A stretch of DNA of 64,000 nt, from assembly GCA_030746435.1 (NCBI GenBank), contig JASLMV010000007.1, forward strand, positions 45,655 to 109,654. The letters are read 5' to 3'. Within the stretch, counting starts at the first letter, position 1, and every line of letters begins with the position of its first letter. Below, in pieces: positions 28,422-37,634 of this stretch. Below the pieces are notes generated by a model. The model searched no databases, was not told where the DNA came from, and worked only from the letters and a program-made list of their open reading frames with translations. The position numbers were made by a program, and so were the translations under genes. The stretch comes from Gammaproteobacteria bacterium (GTDB taxonomy: Bacteria; Pseudomonadota; Gammaproteobacteria; Steroidobacterales; GCA-2729495).

Positions 28422-29939
28422 CACAGGTTCGGCAGACTGATTGCGCAACTGGCGGAAGGTTTTCAAAGTCGTGCTGGCAGTACTACGGTGTAGTAACAAT
28501 ATAGTCAGGCTGTAGGTACCTGCCCCCAGCACGATCTTAAGTGCCAGTTCATAAGCCAGGCTGAAACCGGCCGGCAACATCCTGTCGAAGCCAATGAGTA
28601 CTGCTGTCATAGCCAGTACGGAGCTGAGCGCCGGCCAGAGCGATTTCAGGTAAACGGTCGGGCTGAGGTCGATACGCCGGAAAGCCAGCCAGTAAACGGG
28701 TGATTGGGTAAGCGGGTAAGCAATAATCCATGCAGTTGCGATACCTGCAGTGCCCCAGAAACTGCCCAGGTAAAACGCGCCGGCCATTACGATTGCAGTT
28801 ATAAAACTGACCCACATGGTAAAGCGCGTGTTACCGGTTGCCCAGAGCACGCGTGGCATCAATGCATACACCCCACTGAACGCGGCAGAGATCGACAATA
28901 GTTGCAGCGGTATGATCATCGCCGCCCATTTATCGCCCAGGATTACCAGTACGAATTCCTCGGCGACCAGTGCGGTGCCGATGGTAATGGGGTAGGTCAC
29001 CAGCGCGAGGCCCTGCGTCAGGATCAGCAGGTAGCGCCGCACGCTGCTAAAGTTGTTTCCGACGGCGGAAAAAAAGGCCGGGGTTACCCGTGCGACTATC
29101 GCCGCAATCTTGTCGACAGGAATCTGTGCGAACTGGTTGGCCAGCGCGTAGGCACCCAGCGGGCCCGTCCCCAACAACTTGCCGGCGATGGCCTGGTCGG
29201 CCGACTTATAGACATAGAAGGAAAACACATCGACGACGAAGTGCCAGCTTACCTGCACAATTGAGCGTATTGCCTTCAGCCGCGGCCACGCCAGTGCATG
29301 CCTGCGCAGGCTGAGCCCCAGTGCGCTGGCGACAAAGGAGTCCATGAGCATACCCGCGACCAGTGCCCAGTAACCATAGCCCAGTAAGGCAAAGGTCAGG
29401 GTGGTTAAGGCGGTCGCCAGTGTGCGTCCCGCATCGGTCAGCGCAAGCGCCTTGAACCGCAGATCTTTCTCCAGCAAGGCAAAGGGGATCGTCCTGAGCG
29501 AGCCTGTGATAAAGGTAATACTCAGTACCCGCACGACCTCGGTAAGTTTCTTCACCTGCTCAGGGTCGTCGAAAAACAGGTGCGATACGGGCACAGCAAA
29601 TGCCCAGGAGACCGCCATTCCTGCCAGTCCGAAAAGTATTGCCAGCCCGTTTATCTGCGCGACCTGCTCGTGTTCGAGGTCACGCAGGACAACGATGGCT
29701 TTACCAAGGCCAAATTCGCTGAGCATGATCACGAGGCCGAGATAGATAGTGGCGATGGCCATCAGACCGTAGTCATCGGGGCTCAATATGCGGGCAACTA
29801 CGAGGGTAAAGACCCACGTGACCAGCTGGCAGGCCCATTTGACAGAACCCGTCCAGGCGATACTTTTCAGCAGCGGTTTGTCCAGCTCCCTGTTCTCGGG
29901 TTTCTGGCCGGGGGATGGATTGTCGTCTGCTTCGCTCAT
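28413..29939 (-). CDS. polysaccharide flippase (Wzx-like, MOP superfamily)
   Basis: The ATG at 29937-29939 (MSEADDNPS) gives 508 residues; an upstream ATG at 29984 adds 15 residues of no obvious value. About 12-14 hydrophobic segments run from residue 30 to the end, with the start LLKSIAWTGSVKWACQLV typical of oligosaccharide flippases and CATRA-like polysaccharide_synt proteins. It should move undecaprenyl-linked repeat units across the inner membrane. It is the only flippase candidate in the window and lies between sugar-modifying genes, so it probably serves the exopolysaccharide system; no Wzy-type polymerase was identified. Confidence 0.88.
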   Translation of the reverse strand: MSEADDNPSPGQKPENRELDKPLLKSIAWTGSVKWACQLVTWVFTLVVARILSPDDYGLMAIATIYLGLVIMLSEFGLGKAIVVLRDLEHEQVAQINGLAILFGLAGMAVSWAFAVPVSHLFFDDPEQVKKLTEVVRVLSITFITGSLRTIPFALLEKDLRFKALALTDAGRTLATALTTLTFALLGYGYWALVAGMLMDSFVASALGLSLRRHALAWPRLKAIRSIVQVSWHFVVDVFSFYVYKSADQAIAGKLLGTGPLGAYALANQFAQIPVDKIAAIVARVTPAFFSAVGNNFSSVRRYLLILTQGLALVTYPITIGTALVAEEFVLVILGDKWAAMIIPLQLLSISAAFSGVYALMPRVLWATGNTRFTMWVSFITAIVMAGAFYLGSFWGTAGIATAWIIAYPLTQSPVYWLAFRRIDLSPTVYLKSLWPALSSVLAMTAVLIGFDRMLPAGFSLAYELALKIVLGAGTYSLTILLLHRSTASTTLKTFRQLRNQSAEPVSG

Positions 29940-30112
29940 AGTGATTTTTCGCGCGACCAGAATATAGCCCATAACGGGTAGCAAAAATGCGTGCTGTTCC
30001 AGCTTATGTCGTTTGGGATGAAGCAGTAGCAGGTTTCTAACGCAACCGCGTAAGTGGCAGAATAGGCGGATGAACCGGATGCCAGCAGGCGAATAAGAAC
30101 AAGGCCGACGCT

Positions 30113-31228
30113 ATGTCATGGTACGGAAGAATACTGGTGCCGTTGTTGAGCCTGCTGATCTCGCTCATCCTGGCGGAACTTGCCGTTCGTATGGTCTTGC
30201 CGCAAAACACAGACTTCTATGACTATGGCCAGTTTGCCCGGCCTTCCGGTCTGCCGTGGCAGGAGGCCGAGCTCATTCCCAATGCCGGGAATCCCGGTTA
30301 CACGGGCGTATCTGTCGAAATAAACAGCCTGGCGTTGCGCGACCGGGAAATCGGTGTGCCCAAACCCCCCGATACTTACCGGATACTGACCATCGGTGAT
30401 TCGGTCACCTTCGGTTACGGCGTGGAGCTCGATGAGATCTATTTCAAGGTATTTGAGCGAAAGCTCAACGAGAGCCCAAACAATACACGCTTTGAAGTGG
30501 TCAACGGCGGGCTGATTGCGGCCGCGCTGGAGTATCACTACCACTTTTTACGGCTGGCTGACGAGCTGGAGCCCGACCTGGTACTTATCGGACTCGTGTT
30601 AAACGATATTAAGGCTTATGCCGACTTCGCTGTCGCCACCGATCAGCCGGTCTTCGAAGTCCCTGCGCCGAGTGTTGTCAGGCAGATCAACGCATTCATG
30701 CAGAAGAATTTCCACCTGTACCAGTTGGTTTACTCGAGCCTCAAGGGAATCCTTTACGGCATCGGGGTCCTGGATGCTAATGACCTGCTTGGTTACAACT
30801 TCGTCGCTCTTGCAGAGCCAAGTGACGAACTCGAGCATACCTGGGAAAGAACCTTCTGGATGCTGGACAATATTAATGCTCTGGCCCTGGGGAAAGGCTA
30901 CAAAATAGCGCTGGTCGTATTTCCTCTGGAGATGCAGTTAAACGAAACCACGCTGCAACAGTACCGGGAATCCCTGGGTCTCAAGCTCGCCGATACAGCC
31001 CTCAGTGGTGACCCGCAGGTTCGGCTCCGCAGCTTTGCGGAATCACGGAATATCCCCATTGTCGACCTGTTGCCGGTATTCCGGGGTGAGCAGGCCGAGA
31101 AACTTTATCTCCGCAACAAATCCATTTCGGCAGACCCGGTACATCCGTCGGTGTACGGGCACCAGGTTGCGGGAGAGGAAATGTATCGTGTCCTGGGGCC
31201 GCTGGTCGAAACGGCCGCCGCAGAATAG
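30113..31228 (+). CDS. membrane-anchored SGNH/GDSL hydrolase-like protein
   Basis: A 371-residue protein with one N-terminal membrane anchor (about 5-25). Block I is TIGDSVTFGYGV near 97, block III GLVLNDIKAY near 164, and block V DPVHPSVYGH near 344 with both Asp and His present. Unlike the SGNH-like protein at 2152-3456, this one keeps a complete Ser-Asp-His set. A periplasmic O-acetyltransferase or esterase acting on polysaccharide is likely. It stands alone between two minus-strand genes and nearly touches the convergent glycosyltransferase gene. Confidence 0.8.
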   Translation: MSWYGRILVPLLSLLISLILAELAVRMVLPQNTDFYDYGQFARPSGLPWQEAELIPNAGNPGYTGVSVEINSLALRDREIGVPKPPDTYRILTIGDSVTFGYGVELDEIYFKVFERKLNESPNNTRFEVVNGGLIAAALEYHYHFLRLADELEPDLVLIGLVLNDIKAYADFAVATDQPVFEVPAPSVVRQINAFMQKNFHLYQLVYSSLKGILYGIGVLDANDLLGYNFVALAEPSDELEHTWERTFWMLDNINALALGKGYKIALVVFPLEMQLNETTLQQYRESLGLKLADTALSGDPQVRLRSFAESRNIPIVDLLPVFRGEQAEKLYLRNKSISADPVHPSVYGHQVAGEEMYRVLGPLVETAAAE

Positions 31229-31231
31229 CCG

Positions 31232-32395
31232 TTAGCGGGTAGCCAGCAGTCGGCGGTAAAGATCGTCGTGCGCCTTCAGGGTTGCATCCTCGGAGTAATG
31301 TTTGATGACGTGCTCCCGCGCGCGGTTACCGATTGTTTGCAGCAGCGACTTGTCAGACTCCAGTGTTTGTATTGCGCCGGCTATATCATCCGGATCGTGG
31401 CTGTCGGCTAGGCCACCCTTATCCGGCCCGTACAGAAAAGCTGAATCATCGAATGCGACCTCGCGAATAACCGCGAGTCGCGGCGCTATGATCGGCACAC
31501 CGGCGGACATGGCTTCGAGGAGTGCAATGGGGTGGCCCTCACCGAGGGATGAGCACAGGTAGGCATCGGTCGCCCAGAGCAGTTCGGGCACGTCCTGGCG
31601 CCTGCCCATAAACTCAAGCCTTGTTTCGATACCCAGCTCGTGGCTTAAAGTTTTGAGTTCCTTACCCTCCGGCCCGTCACCTGCAATTGCGATTTTTCGT
31701 TTCGGGTTGTCGGGGAGCCGGGCGATGGCTTTCAACAGGTAGCTGAGGCCTTTTTGCGGATCCAGCCGCAGGGCCGTAAACCAAAAGAAATCATCATCAG
31801 CGAGCCCCAGTTCGGCACGTTTGCGAGCTCTTTCTTCCGCAGTCGGCGGCCTGAAGCGTGCTGTATCGATACCGTTGTAGATGACTTCCAGCTTTGGTTT
31901 CGGCAGCCACTCGACCTGTGTCAGGTGTTTACCGACAACTTGCGAGACAGCCACCGTTTTCGGCGCCAGCCTGCCGGCAAGCCGGTAAATCAAGCACGCC
32001 CTGAACTCAATATCGGGGTAGACCATGTGCCGCGTATACAGGGCGGTTATGCCCAATGATCTGGCAAGTACCACCAGTTGCCAGTCGACCGGTCGATTGT
32101 GTACATGCACCAGTTCGATTTGGTTGTCCAGTAAATATTGTTTCAGGCGCTTGCGTGAATCGGCATCCCAGAGGTCTCTGTAACGCACGCCGACTACTTC
32201 GACACCCTGTTTCTCCGCGTCGATGCGCAGCGGCTGAAGCAGCTCACTGTCGTCTGCGTCGCCCGCGAGCGTGATCAGGCGGGTATCCCATCCATAAGCC
32301 TTGAGTCCGGCTGCCAGTGTAATTGCAACTCGTTCGGCCCCGCCCACCTCCAGAGAAGCGACAACCTGTGCGACACGCACTCCGTTGTTTGTCAT
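31232..32395 (-). CDS. GT4-type glycosyltransferase
   Basis: Start placed at the ATG at 32393-32395 (MTNNGVRVAQVV), 387 residues; the longer frame upstream adds 72 residues without features. N-terminal ASLEVGGAERVAI is typical of GT4 acceptor loops. RLDPQKGLSYLLKAI near 205 and EGHPIALLEAMSAGVPII near 290 mark the donor-binding C-terminal domain. It probably transfers a sugar from a nucleotide donor to the growing lipid-linked glycan. It converges with the SGNH gene and diverges from the EpsB2-type transferase across a 497-base gap. Confidence 0.9.
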   Translation of the reverse strand: MTNNGVRVAQVVASLEVGGAERVAITLAAGLKAYGWDTRLITLAGDADDSELLQPLRIDAEKQGVEVVGVRYRDLWDADSRKRLKQYLLDNQIELVHVHNRPVDWQLVVLARSLGITALYTRHMVYPDIEFRACLIYRLAGRLAPKTVAVSQVVGKHLTQVEWLPKPKLEVIYNGIDTARFRPPTAEERARKRAELGLADDDFFWFTALRLDPQKGLSYLLKAIARLPDNPKRKIAIAGDGPEGKELKTLSHELGIETRLEFMGRRQDVPELLWATDAYLCSSLGEGHPIALLEAMSAGVPIIAPRLAVIREVAFDDSAFLYGPDKGGLADSHDPDDIAGAIQTLESDKSLLQTIGNRAREHVIKHYSEDATLKAHDDLYRRLLATR

Positions 32396-32892
32396 TTTGT
32401 GTTCTCTGCCTGGCCGGTGCTCTGCGCAAGCTACACCAGCGATAACTGACAGTACAGAGGCGCCGGGGCATTGCAGGGAAGCCGTGGCTCTGCCAGTGCC
32501 CAAGTGGTTACTTCCGGGGTGTGCGCGGATTATGCAAAAGCCGCTCAGCGGGCTTTTGTTAACCAGTGTTAACAGGGTCCAAAAACAGCCGAAAAACAAT
32601 AATTTCGGCATGTCCCGGAGGTTTGTCCTGACATAAGTAAACCCAAAAAAAGCTGGTGTAATAAGGTGTTAGCAAGTATTATTTAAGGCGATAAACGAAT
32701 TATAAGCGGGGTCGCACTCAGCTCCGCGATAATGATTCAAAAAAATAATACTGCTGAAGTTTTTCGCGTATTGAATAAGGACTGAAGGGCAGTCAGGTAA
32801 CTGGCTGCACCTGATGGCGCGTCTTCGGCGTTAGCGACATCTCCGGGTAAAACAAGACTGCACGGATGCAGCGATAAGGGATATCGACAAAC
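32396..32892. promoter_or_regulatory. divergent intergenic region upstream of exopolysaccharide genes
   Basis: No gene supported. It contains a hairpin with arms CAAAAGCC and GGCTTTTG at about 32534-32558, followed at once by GTTAAC-CAGT-GTTAAC (32558-32573), which could be an operator. The stretch 32640-32760 is AT-rich and could hold the promoter of the EpsB2-type gene. No promoter is assigned with confidence. Confidence 0.4.
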
Positions 32893-34362
32893 ATGGCAGG
32901 GTTCAACAGTACCGTTCGAATCTTCTCTCACCCCGTCCCGGTATGGGTGGTGCTGCTTGTATTTACAGAACTTGCGCTCGGAGCATTTTCTCTTTACGCA
33001 GGTGTCTACATCCGGTTCGGTGGCGATCAGGCCCTGATTGCCGAAAGTATCGCCGGCCCGCTTTACCCCCGCGCACTCGTATTCGGCAGCATGATTGTGC
33101 TCGGCATGCTCGCTATGGGGCTTTACCAGATCCGGCAGGAACCACGCCTGAGTTCCAACCTGGGACGCATTGTTGTTGGTATTGCACTCGGAGCACTCGC
33201 CAGCACCATCATTTACTACCTGCTGCCGTTCACGTTTACTGGCCGCGGCGCATTTGCCCTGAGTCTGTTATCGGCGCTCCTGCTGGTTTGCATGTGCCGC
33301 TATATCTATTTTGCATTTGCAGACAGCAGCCTGTTTAAAACCCGGGTCCTCGTAATTGGTGCAGGCAAACAGGCATCTACTATCGCGCGCCTCGTAACAG
33401 ACGACGACCGGCAGGGTTTCATGATCGTTGGCTATATCCATACGGGGCGTGAGGAAATCAGCAGGGAATGTGCAGGTAAGGTTATCGCGCCAGACAAACT
33501 CGTGGACTTCGTCGTAAGCGAAGCGGTCAGTGAAATCGTCGTCGCAATGGACAACCGGCGGGATTGTTTCCCATCACGCGAGTTGCTGGATTGCAGGCTG
33601 GCAGGGTTTGAGATCACTAACGTCACTTCCTTCGTGGAACGTGAAGCCGGCAAAGTAAGCCTGGAGGTGATCAGCGACGGCTGGATCATTTTCTCCGATG
33701 GGTTTCGGAGAGGCCCTATCCATATAGTCTCGGAACGGATATTTGATATTTTCACCAGCCTGCTTCTGTTGCTGGTGATGTCGCCGGTCATGGTACTGAC
33801 AGCAATTGCCCTGTGGCTCGAAAGTTTCGGCCGCGAACCGGTCCTCTATCGCCAGCAACGGGTTGGTTACAAGGGCAGAAGTTTTCACCTCCTGAAGTTC
33901 AGGAGTATGCATGTCGACGCAGAAGTTGATGGTGCCGCACGCTGGGCATCGTCGGATGACCCCCGAGTTACCTTCATCGGAAATATAATACGTCGTTTTC
34001 GTATCGATGAATTGCCGCAGATTATCAATATTCTTCGCGGCGACATGAGCTTTGTTGGCCCGAGGCCGGAGCGACCGGAGTTCGTGGAAATGCTAATCGA
34101 GCAGATCCCTTACTACAACGAGCGGCATAGCGTAAAACCGGGGCTGGCCGGTTGGGCACAACTTGCGTATCCGTATGGGGCATCGATAGACGATGCGAGA
34201 AACAAGCTTCAGTACGATCTGTATTACATCAAGAATCACAGCGTGATCCTTGATCTGTTTATTCTGCTGCAGACCCTTGATGTAGTCATCTGGGGCAGGG
34301 GCAGCAGAATGGAAGCCCATGCCGGCCAGACGGCTGGTCAGCATGAATCGCAACAGGCCTGA
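32893..34362 (+). CDS. exopolysaccharide polyprenyl glycosylphosphotransferase (EpsB2 / XrtA-locus type)
   Basis: A 489-residue protein. Four to five membrane segments (about 10-150), a nucleotide-binding-like domain (VLVIGAGKQAS near 155) and a C-terminal bacterial sugar transferase domain (about 280-475). The latter has KFRSMHVDAE, RRFRIDELPQIINILRGDMS and VGPRPERPEF, the hallmarks of the WbaP/PglC-type phosphoglycosyltransferases. It starts repeat-unit assembly by moving a sugar-1-phosphate onto undecaprenyl phosphate. This family is the usual first gene of exosortase-A polysaccharide loci. A 198-base gap separates it from the export operon. Confidence 0.93.
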   Translation: MAGFNSTVRIFSHPVPVWVVLLVFTELALGAFSLYAGVYIRFGGDQALIAESIAGPLYPRALVFGSMIVLGMLAMGLYQIRQEPRLSSNLGRIVVGIALGALASTIIYYLLPFTFTGRGAFALSLLSALLLVCMCRYIYFAFADSSLFKTRVLVIGAGKQASTIARLVTDDDRQGFMIVGYIHTGREEISRECAGKVIAPDKLVDFVVSEAVSEIVVAMDNRRDCFPSRELLDCRLAGFEITNVTSFVEREAGKVSLEVISDGWIIFSDGFRRGPIHIVSERIFDIFTSLLLLLVMSPVMVLTAIALWLESFGREPVLYRQQRVGYKGRSFHLLKFRSMHVDAEVDGAARWASSDDPRVTFIGNIIRRFRIDELPQIINILRGDMSFVGPRPERPEFVEMLIEQIPYYNERHSVKPGLAGWAQLAYPYGASIDDARNKLQYDLYYIKNHSVILDLFILLQTLDVVIWGRGSRMEAHAGQTAGQHESQQA

Positions 34363-34560
34363 CAGAGTTGCCGGTAGTTGAGTCGGAGCCCGGTGTATTG
34401 CTAAGGACAGTTTCACATAAGAAGTGCTTGCTAAAACGTGAGACTGGTACGTAGTTTGTGTAAGACCTTTATGGTAGCGTCACTGTAATAGCTCAAATGG
34501 CATATAGAAGAAGAAATAAAACGCCTTTGGCTTAAATAAAAAGAAGAAGAACCCCTGAAA

Positions 34561-35163
34561 ATGTCGAAATTTTTTCTATTATTGGTAATTGCTGGTTTGT
34601 GCGCGTGCACAAGCCAGTGGACGGAACCGACCGATATAACCGGTGACTCAGTACTCGAGGAGTACCGCATTGGTGTGGGTGATGTCGTCAGCGTCGATGT
34701 CTGGGGTAACCCTAACCTTTCATCGGAAGTCCCTGTTCGGCCTGATGGGATGATTTCCATGCCCCTTATCGGGGATATAAGGGCCGGCGGCCTGACGGCT
34801 GAAGAACTGTCAGCATCGATTACGCAGGAACTTTCCAAGGATATCCGTAATCCTGAAGTCGCCGTCATCCTTTCCGAACTGCACAGCCATGAGTACCTGT
34901 CGCGCATTCGGGTGACCGGTGCGGTGGTCGACACTATTTCAATTAACCACCGTCAGGGCATGACCGTGCTTGACGCCATTCTTGAGGCGGGCGGGGTTAC
35001 AGAGTTTGCATCACCGGATAACACCACACTTTTCCGTAAAAAAGGCGGCGATACGATGCAGTTAAGGGTGCAGTTGAATCGTATTATGAAGCGCGGTGAT
35101 CTGAGCACTAACTACGAACTCTCGCCCGGCGACATTATCAGCGTACCCGAAAGGTTGTTCTAG
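34561..35163 (+). CDS. Wza-like polysaccharide export lipoprotein, XrtA-locus type
   Basis: A 200-residue protein with lipobox LCAC at about 13-16. The polysaccharide export domain starts at YRIGVGDVVSVDVWGNPNLS (about 36-55), followed by SLBB-like repeats (VTGAVVDTISI, ILEAGGVTEFASPDN). The short length fits the exosortase-associated subfamily rather than E. coli Wza. It should form or gate the outer-membrane export channel. A purine-rich AAGAAGAAG ribosome-binding region precedes the ATG. The chain-length gene starts 2 bases after its stop, so the two are in one operon. Confidence 0.92.
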   Translation: MSKFFLLLVIAGLCACTSQWTEPTDITGDSVLEEYRIGVGDVVSVDVWGNPNLSSEVPVRPDGMISMPLIGDIRAGGLTAEELSASITQELSKDIRNPEVAVILSELHSHEYLSRIRVTGAVVDTISINHRQGMTVLDAILEAGGVTEFASPDNTTLFRKKGGDTMQLRVQLNRIMKRGDLSTNYELSPGDIISVPERLF

Positions 35164-35165
35164 AA

Positions 35166-36728
35166 ATGGAAACCTGGAGTCTGGAACAGTTATTGAGACT
35201 TACCATCGCCGAGGTTTCCCGGCGCAGGGTAGCAGTCGTTATTTGTTTCATAGTGGTATCGCTTACAGCGCTGCTGCTGGGCACCGTGATGCCCAAGAGC
35301 TACTCCTCGGCAGCGACGGTGCTGGCAGAGCGGCGGGAAATCCTCACTCCGCTGATGGAAGGTAGTGCCGTAGATACCGCCGAGCGCATTAACGACCAGG
35401 AACGCCTGCGTTTTTACCGTGAGCTGCTATTCAGTCGCGACATCATGCAGCGGGTAATTCGGGAGACTGGCCTGATACCCGAGGGTAACGGCAATGTCAC
35501 CCTTGAAGAGCAAACGATACGTGATGTTACTGAGCGGACTACGCTCGATGCAACGGGACCGAACCTCGTGCGTATAACGGTCGAGGATGCGATGCCAGAC
35601 CGCGCATATGAACTGGCGCAGCTGTTTTCGGAATTGCTTGTCAGTGAAAGTGAGAGTGAGAAGACCCGCGAGAGCACTGAAGCCTTTGATTTTATTGATG
35701 GCCAGGCACGTGAGTATCACACCAAGCTGGTTGAAGCGGAACAGCGGCTTACGGAGCACCGCGCCAGCAATGTGGATATAGGCCAGGGAACCGAGGCCGC
35801 AGTATCGGAACGCATCAGTGGTCTTCAGGGGGGTGTCGAACGCAACCGGCTGGAACTCCGGGAAGCACGTACCCGGGTACGGTCGCTCGAGGCACAGCTC
35901 TCCGGTGAGTCGCAGGTCGTTGTCAGGGAAACTCGCGTATCGCAGTTCCGTACACGGATAGCCAGCCTGCAGGAAGAGATCGCCGTCCTCCGCCTGCGTT
36001 ATACCGATACCTACCCGGATATCGTGAACCTGAAGTACCAGATTGCCGACCTGGAGAAGGCGCTGCAGAGGGAAATAGACTCCGCGGATCGAATCTCGTC
36101 CGGTGAAATTGATACCACCAGTGCGGCGATGTCAAACCCCCTGTGGCAAAGGCTCCGGCAGTCGCTTTCGGATGCAAAGACTGAGGTTGCGACACTGGAG
36201 GCGCGTTTATTTGAAAACCAGCGGCTGCTGGAGATTGAAGTGGAGCGGGCTAAGCGTATACCGCAGATCGAAGCCACGCTCGCGGAACTGACGCGAGACT
36301 ATGAAGTGAACAACACGGTTTACCAGGATCTGTTGAGACGCAGGGAGAACGCCCGCGTTTCGATGAATATGGACCTCGAACAAAGTGGCGGTAATTTCCG
36401 CGTGCTTTACGCGGCCAATTACCCGGTCGTTCCCGATGGCTTGCGCCTGCTGCATTTTGCAATCATCGGACCGCTGCTGGGCTTGCTTTTGCCGCTGGGG
36501 CTAAGCATTGCTTGGTTGCAGTTTGATCCGCGCATCAGGCACGAGGGACAGATCAGCGACGACTTCGGCTTCGAGGTAGTCGGTAAGGTCGGTATGGTTT
36601 TAACTAGCCAGGAAGAGGCGCGTCACCGATTGGTAACGATGGTGCTCGGCACGGGCGTAATTATAGTTTTTGTCGTTTACGCTTACCTCGGATGGTTAAA
36701 CGTGGCGCGAATACTGGCAGGCGCCTAG
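35166..36728 (+). CDS. polysaccharide chain-length determinant (Wzz/GumC-like), XrtA-locus type
   Basis: A 520-residue inner-membrane protein with a Wzz domain at the start, a first membrane segment near 20-40 and a last near 485-505. A long periplasmic coiled-coil (about 165-400, many Glu/Arg/Leu heptads) lies between. A second hydrophobic segment near 430-450 is followed by a short cytoplasmic loop. No kinase domain is fused; the separate ATPase-like gene follows 24 bases downstream. It controls polymer length and links the inner membrane to the export lipoprotein. It lies in the operon 34561-39025. Confidence 0.92.
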   Translation: METWSLEQLLRLTIAEVSRRRVAVVICFIVVSLTALLLGTVMPKSYSSAATVLAERREILTPLMEGSAVDTAERINDQERLRFYRELLFSRDIMQRVIRETGLIPEGNGNVTLEEQTIRDVTERTTLDATGPNLVRITVEDAMPDRAYELAQLFSELLVSESESEKTRESTEAFDFIDGQAREYHTKLVEAEQRLTEHRASNVDIGQGTEAAVSERISGLQGGVERNRLELREARTRVRSLEAQLSGESQVVVRETRVSQFRTRIASLQEEIAVLRLRYTDTYPDIVNLKYQIADLEKALQREIDSADRISSGEIDTTSAAMSNPLWQRLRQSLSDAKTEVATLEARLFENQRLLEIEVERAKRIPQIEATLAELTRDYEVNNTVYQDLLRRRENARVSMNMDLEQSGGNFRVLYAANYPVVPDGLRLLHFAIIGPLLGLLLPLGLSIAWLQFDPRIRHEGQISDDFGFEVVGKVGMVLTSQEEARHRLVTMVLGTGVIIVFVVYAYLGWLNVARILAGA

Positions 36729-36752
36729 CAGCCAGATTGAGGTGTTTGCAAA

Positions 36753-37634
36753 ATGTCACATACTGACGACAAAACGAGCGCACTAAAGGCTGTTGAGCAA
36801 GGAGAGCCAAGCGTGGAAGAAGGCCTGACCGAAAAAGCAATCAAACGGCTCATGGAGCAAAAGGAAGAAAACCGTTCCGAGGCCGATGTGATTTCCGTTG
36901 ATTCGAGACGAAGCCGGTTCACCGAACTGGGAGGCGACTCCTTAACGCCTGGAGAAATTGCTACGCATGGTTCCTTCGACCCTATTCAGCTTAACCGCAA
37001 GCGTATTGTTTATCCGGGATCAAAAGATCAGAACACGCTGAACACATTCCGCTACATGCGCCGCCGAGTAATTGAGAAGCTCGATGGCCGCAAAGACGGG
37101 GTAATTCTGGTTACCTCGGCGGTAAAAGGTGGCGGCGGTACGTTTAGTGCAATAAACCTTGCCACGGTGATCGCCTTTGAAAAGGGCGTTAGCTGCACAA
37201 TAGTCGAATGCAATCTGGCTAATGCACCGGCTTGTAAAACGCTGGAAGTCCGGCCTGAGAATGGCTGGCTGGACTTCATTGAAGATTCTTCGCTCTCGGG
37301 CGGAGATATTATCTATCCAACCGGCATCAAAAACGTGAGCCTGATGCCGGCAGGTGGTGGCACTGGCTCAGTAAGTGGCCTGGTATCGCTTGGTAAATTG
37401 ACAACTCTGTTCGATGATCTGCGAGCGGACTCAAATCACTTTGTCATTATCGATGGCCCAAGCCTGGATTCCGCTGGTGATCCGCGAATATTCTCGGATA
37501 TAAGTGATGCCATAGTTCTTGTGGTTCCCTATGCTCGCCTGACTCCCGAAAAGCTGAAAAACTCCCTGCGTGGAATACGCAATGATAGGATTGCCGGCGT
37601 GTTGCTGAATAAGAGTCCAGCCATTTTTTCATGA
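36753..37634 (+). CDS. CpsD/BY-kinase-like ATPase lacking the Walker A lysine
   Basis: A 293-residue protein aligned with the tyrosine autokinases of exosortase-A loci. An acidic, charged N-terminal region (1-90) precedes the P-loop domain. Where such kinases have a GEGKT P-loop, this protein reads SAVKGGGGTFSAIN (near 125), so the ATP-binding lysine is glycine. Walker B-like FVIIDGPSLDSAGD is near 230. No C-terminal tyrosine cluster exists (end NKSPAIFS). It may be a non-catalytic partner of the chain-length protein, or use ATP in an altered way. Its stop overlaps the next start (ATGA). Confidence 0.85.
   Translation: MSHTDDKTSALKAVEQGEPSVEEGLTEKAIKRLMEQKEENRSEADVISVDSRRSRFTELGGDSLTPGEIATHGSFDPIQLNRKRIVYPGSKDQNTLNTFRYMRRRVIEKLDGRKDGVILVTSAVKGGGGTFSAINLATVIAFEKGVSCTIVECNLANAPACKTLEVRPENGWLDFIEDSSLSGGDIIYPTGIKNVSLMPAGGGTGSVSGLVSLGKLTTLFDDLRADSNHFVIIDGPSLDSAGDPRIFSDISDAIVLVVPYARLTPEKLKNSLRGIRNDRIAGVLLNKSPAIFS

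Noticed and set aside
34444..34460. Sigma-54-like promoter TGGTACG-N4-TTGTG upstream of the Wza-like gene
   Set aside because: The -24 part is good, but the essential GC at -12 is GT, so I do not call it.
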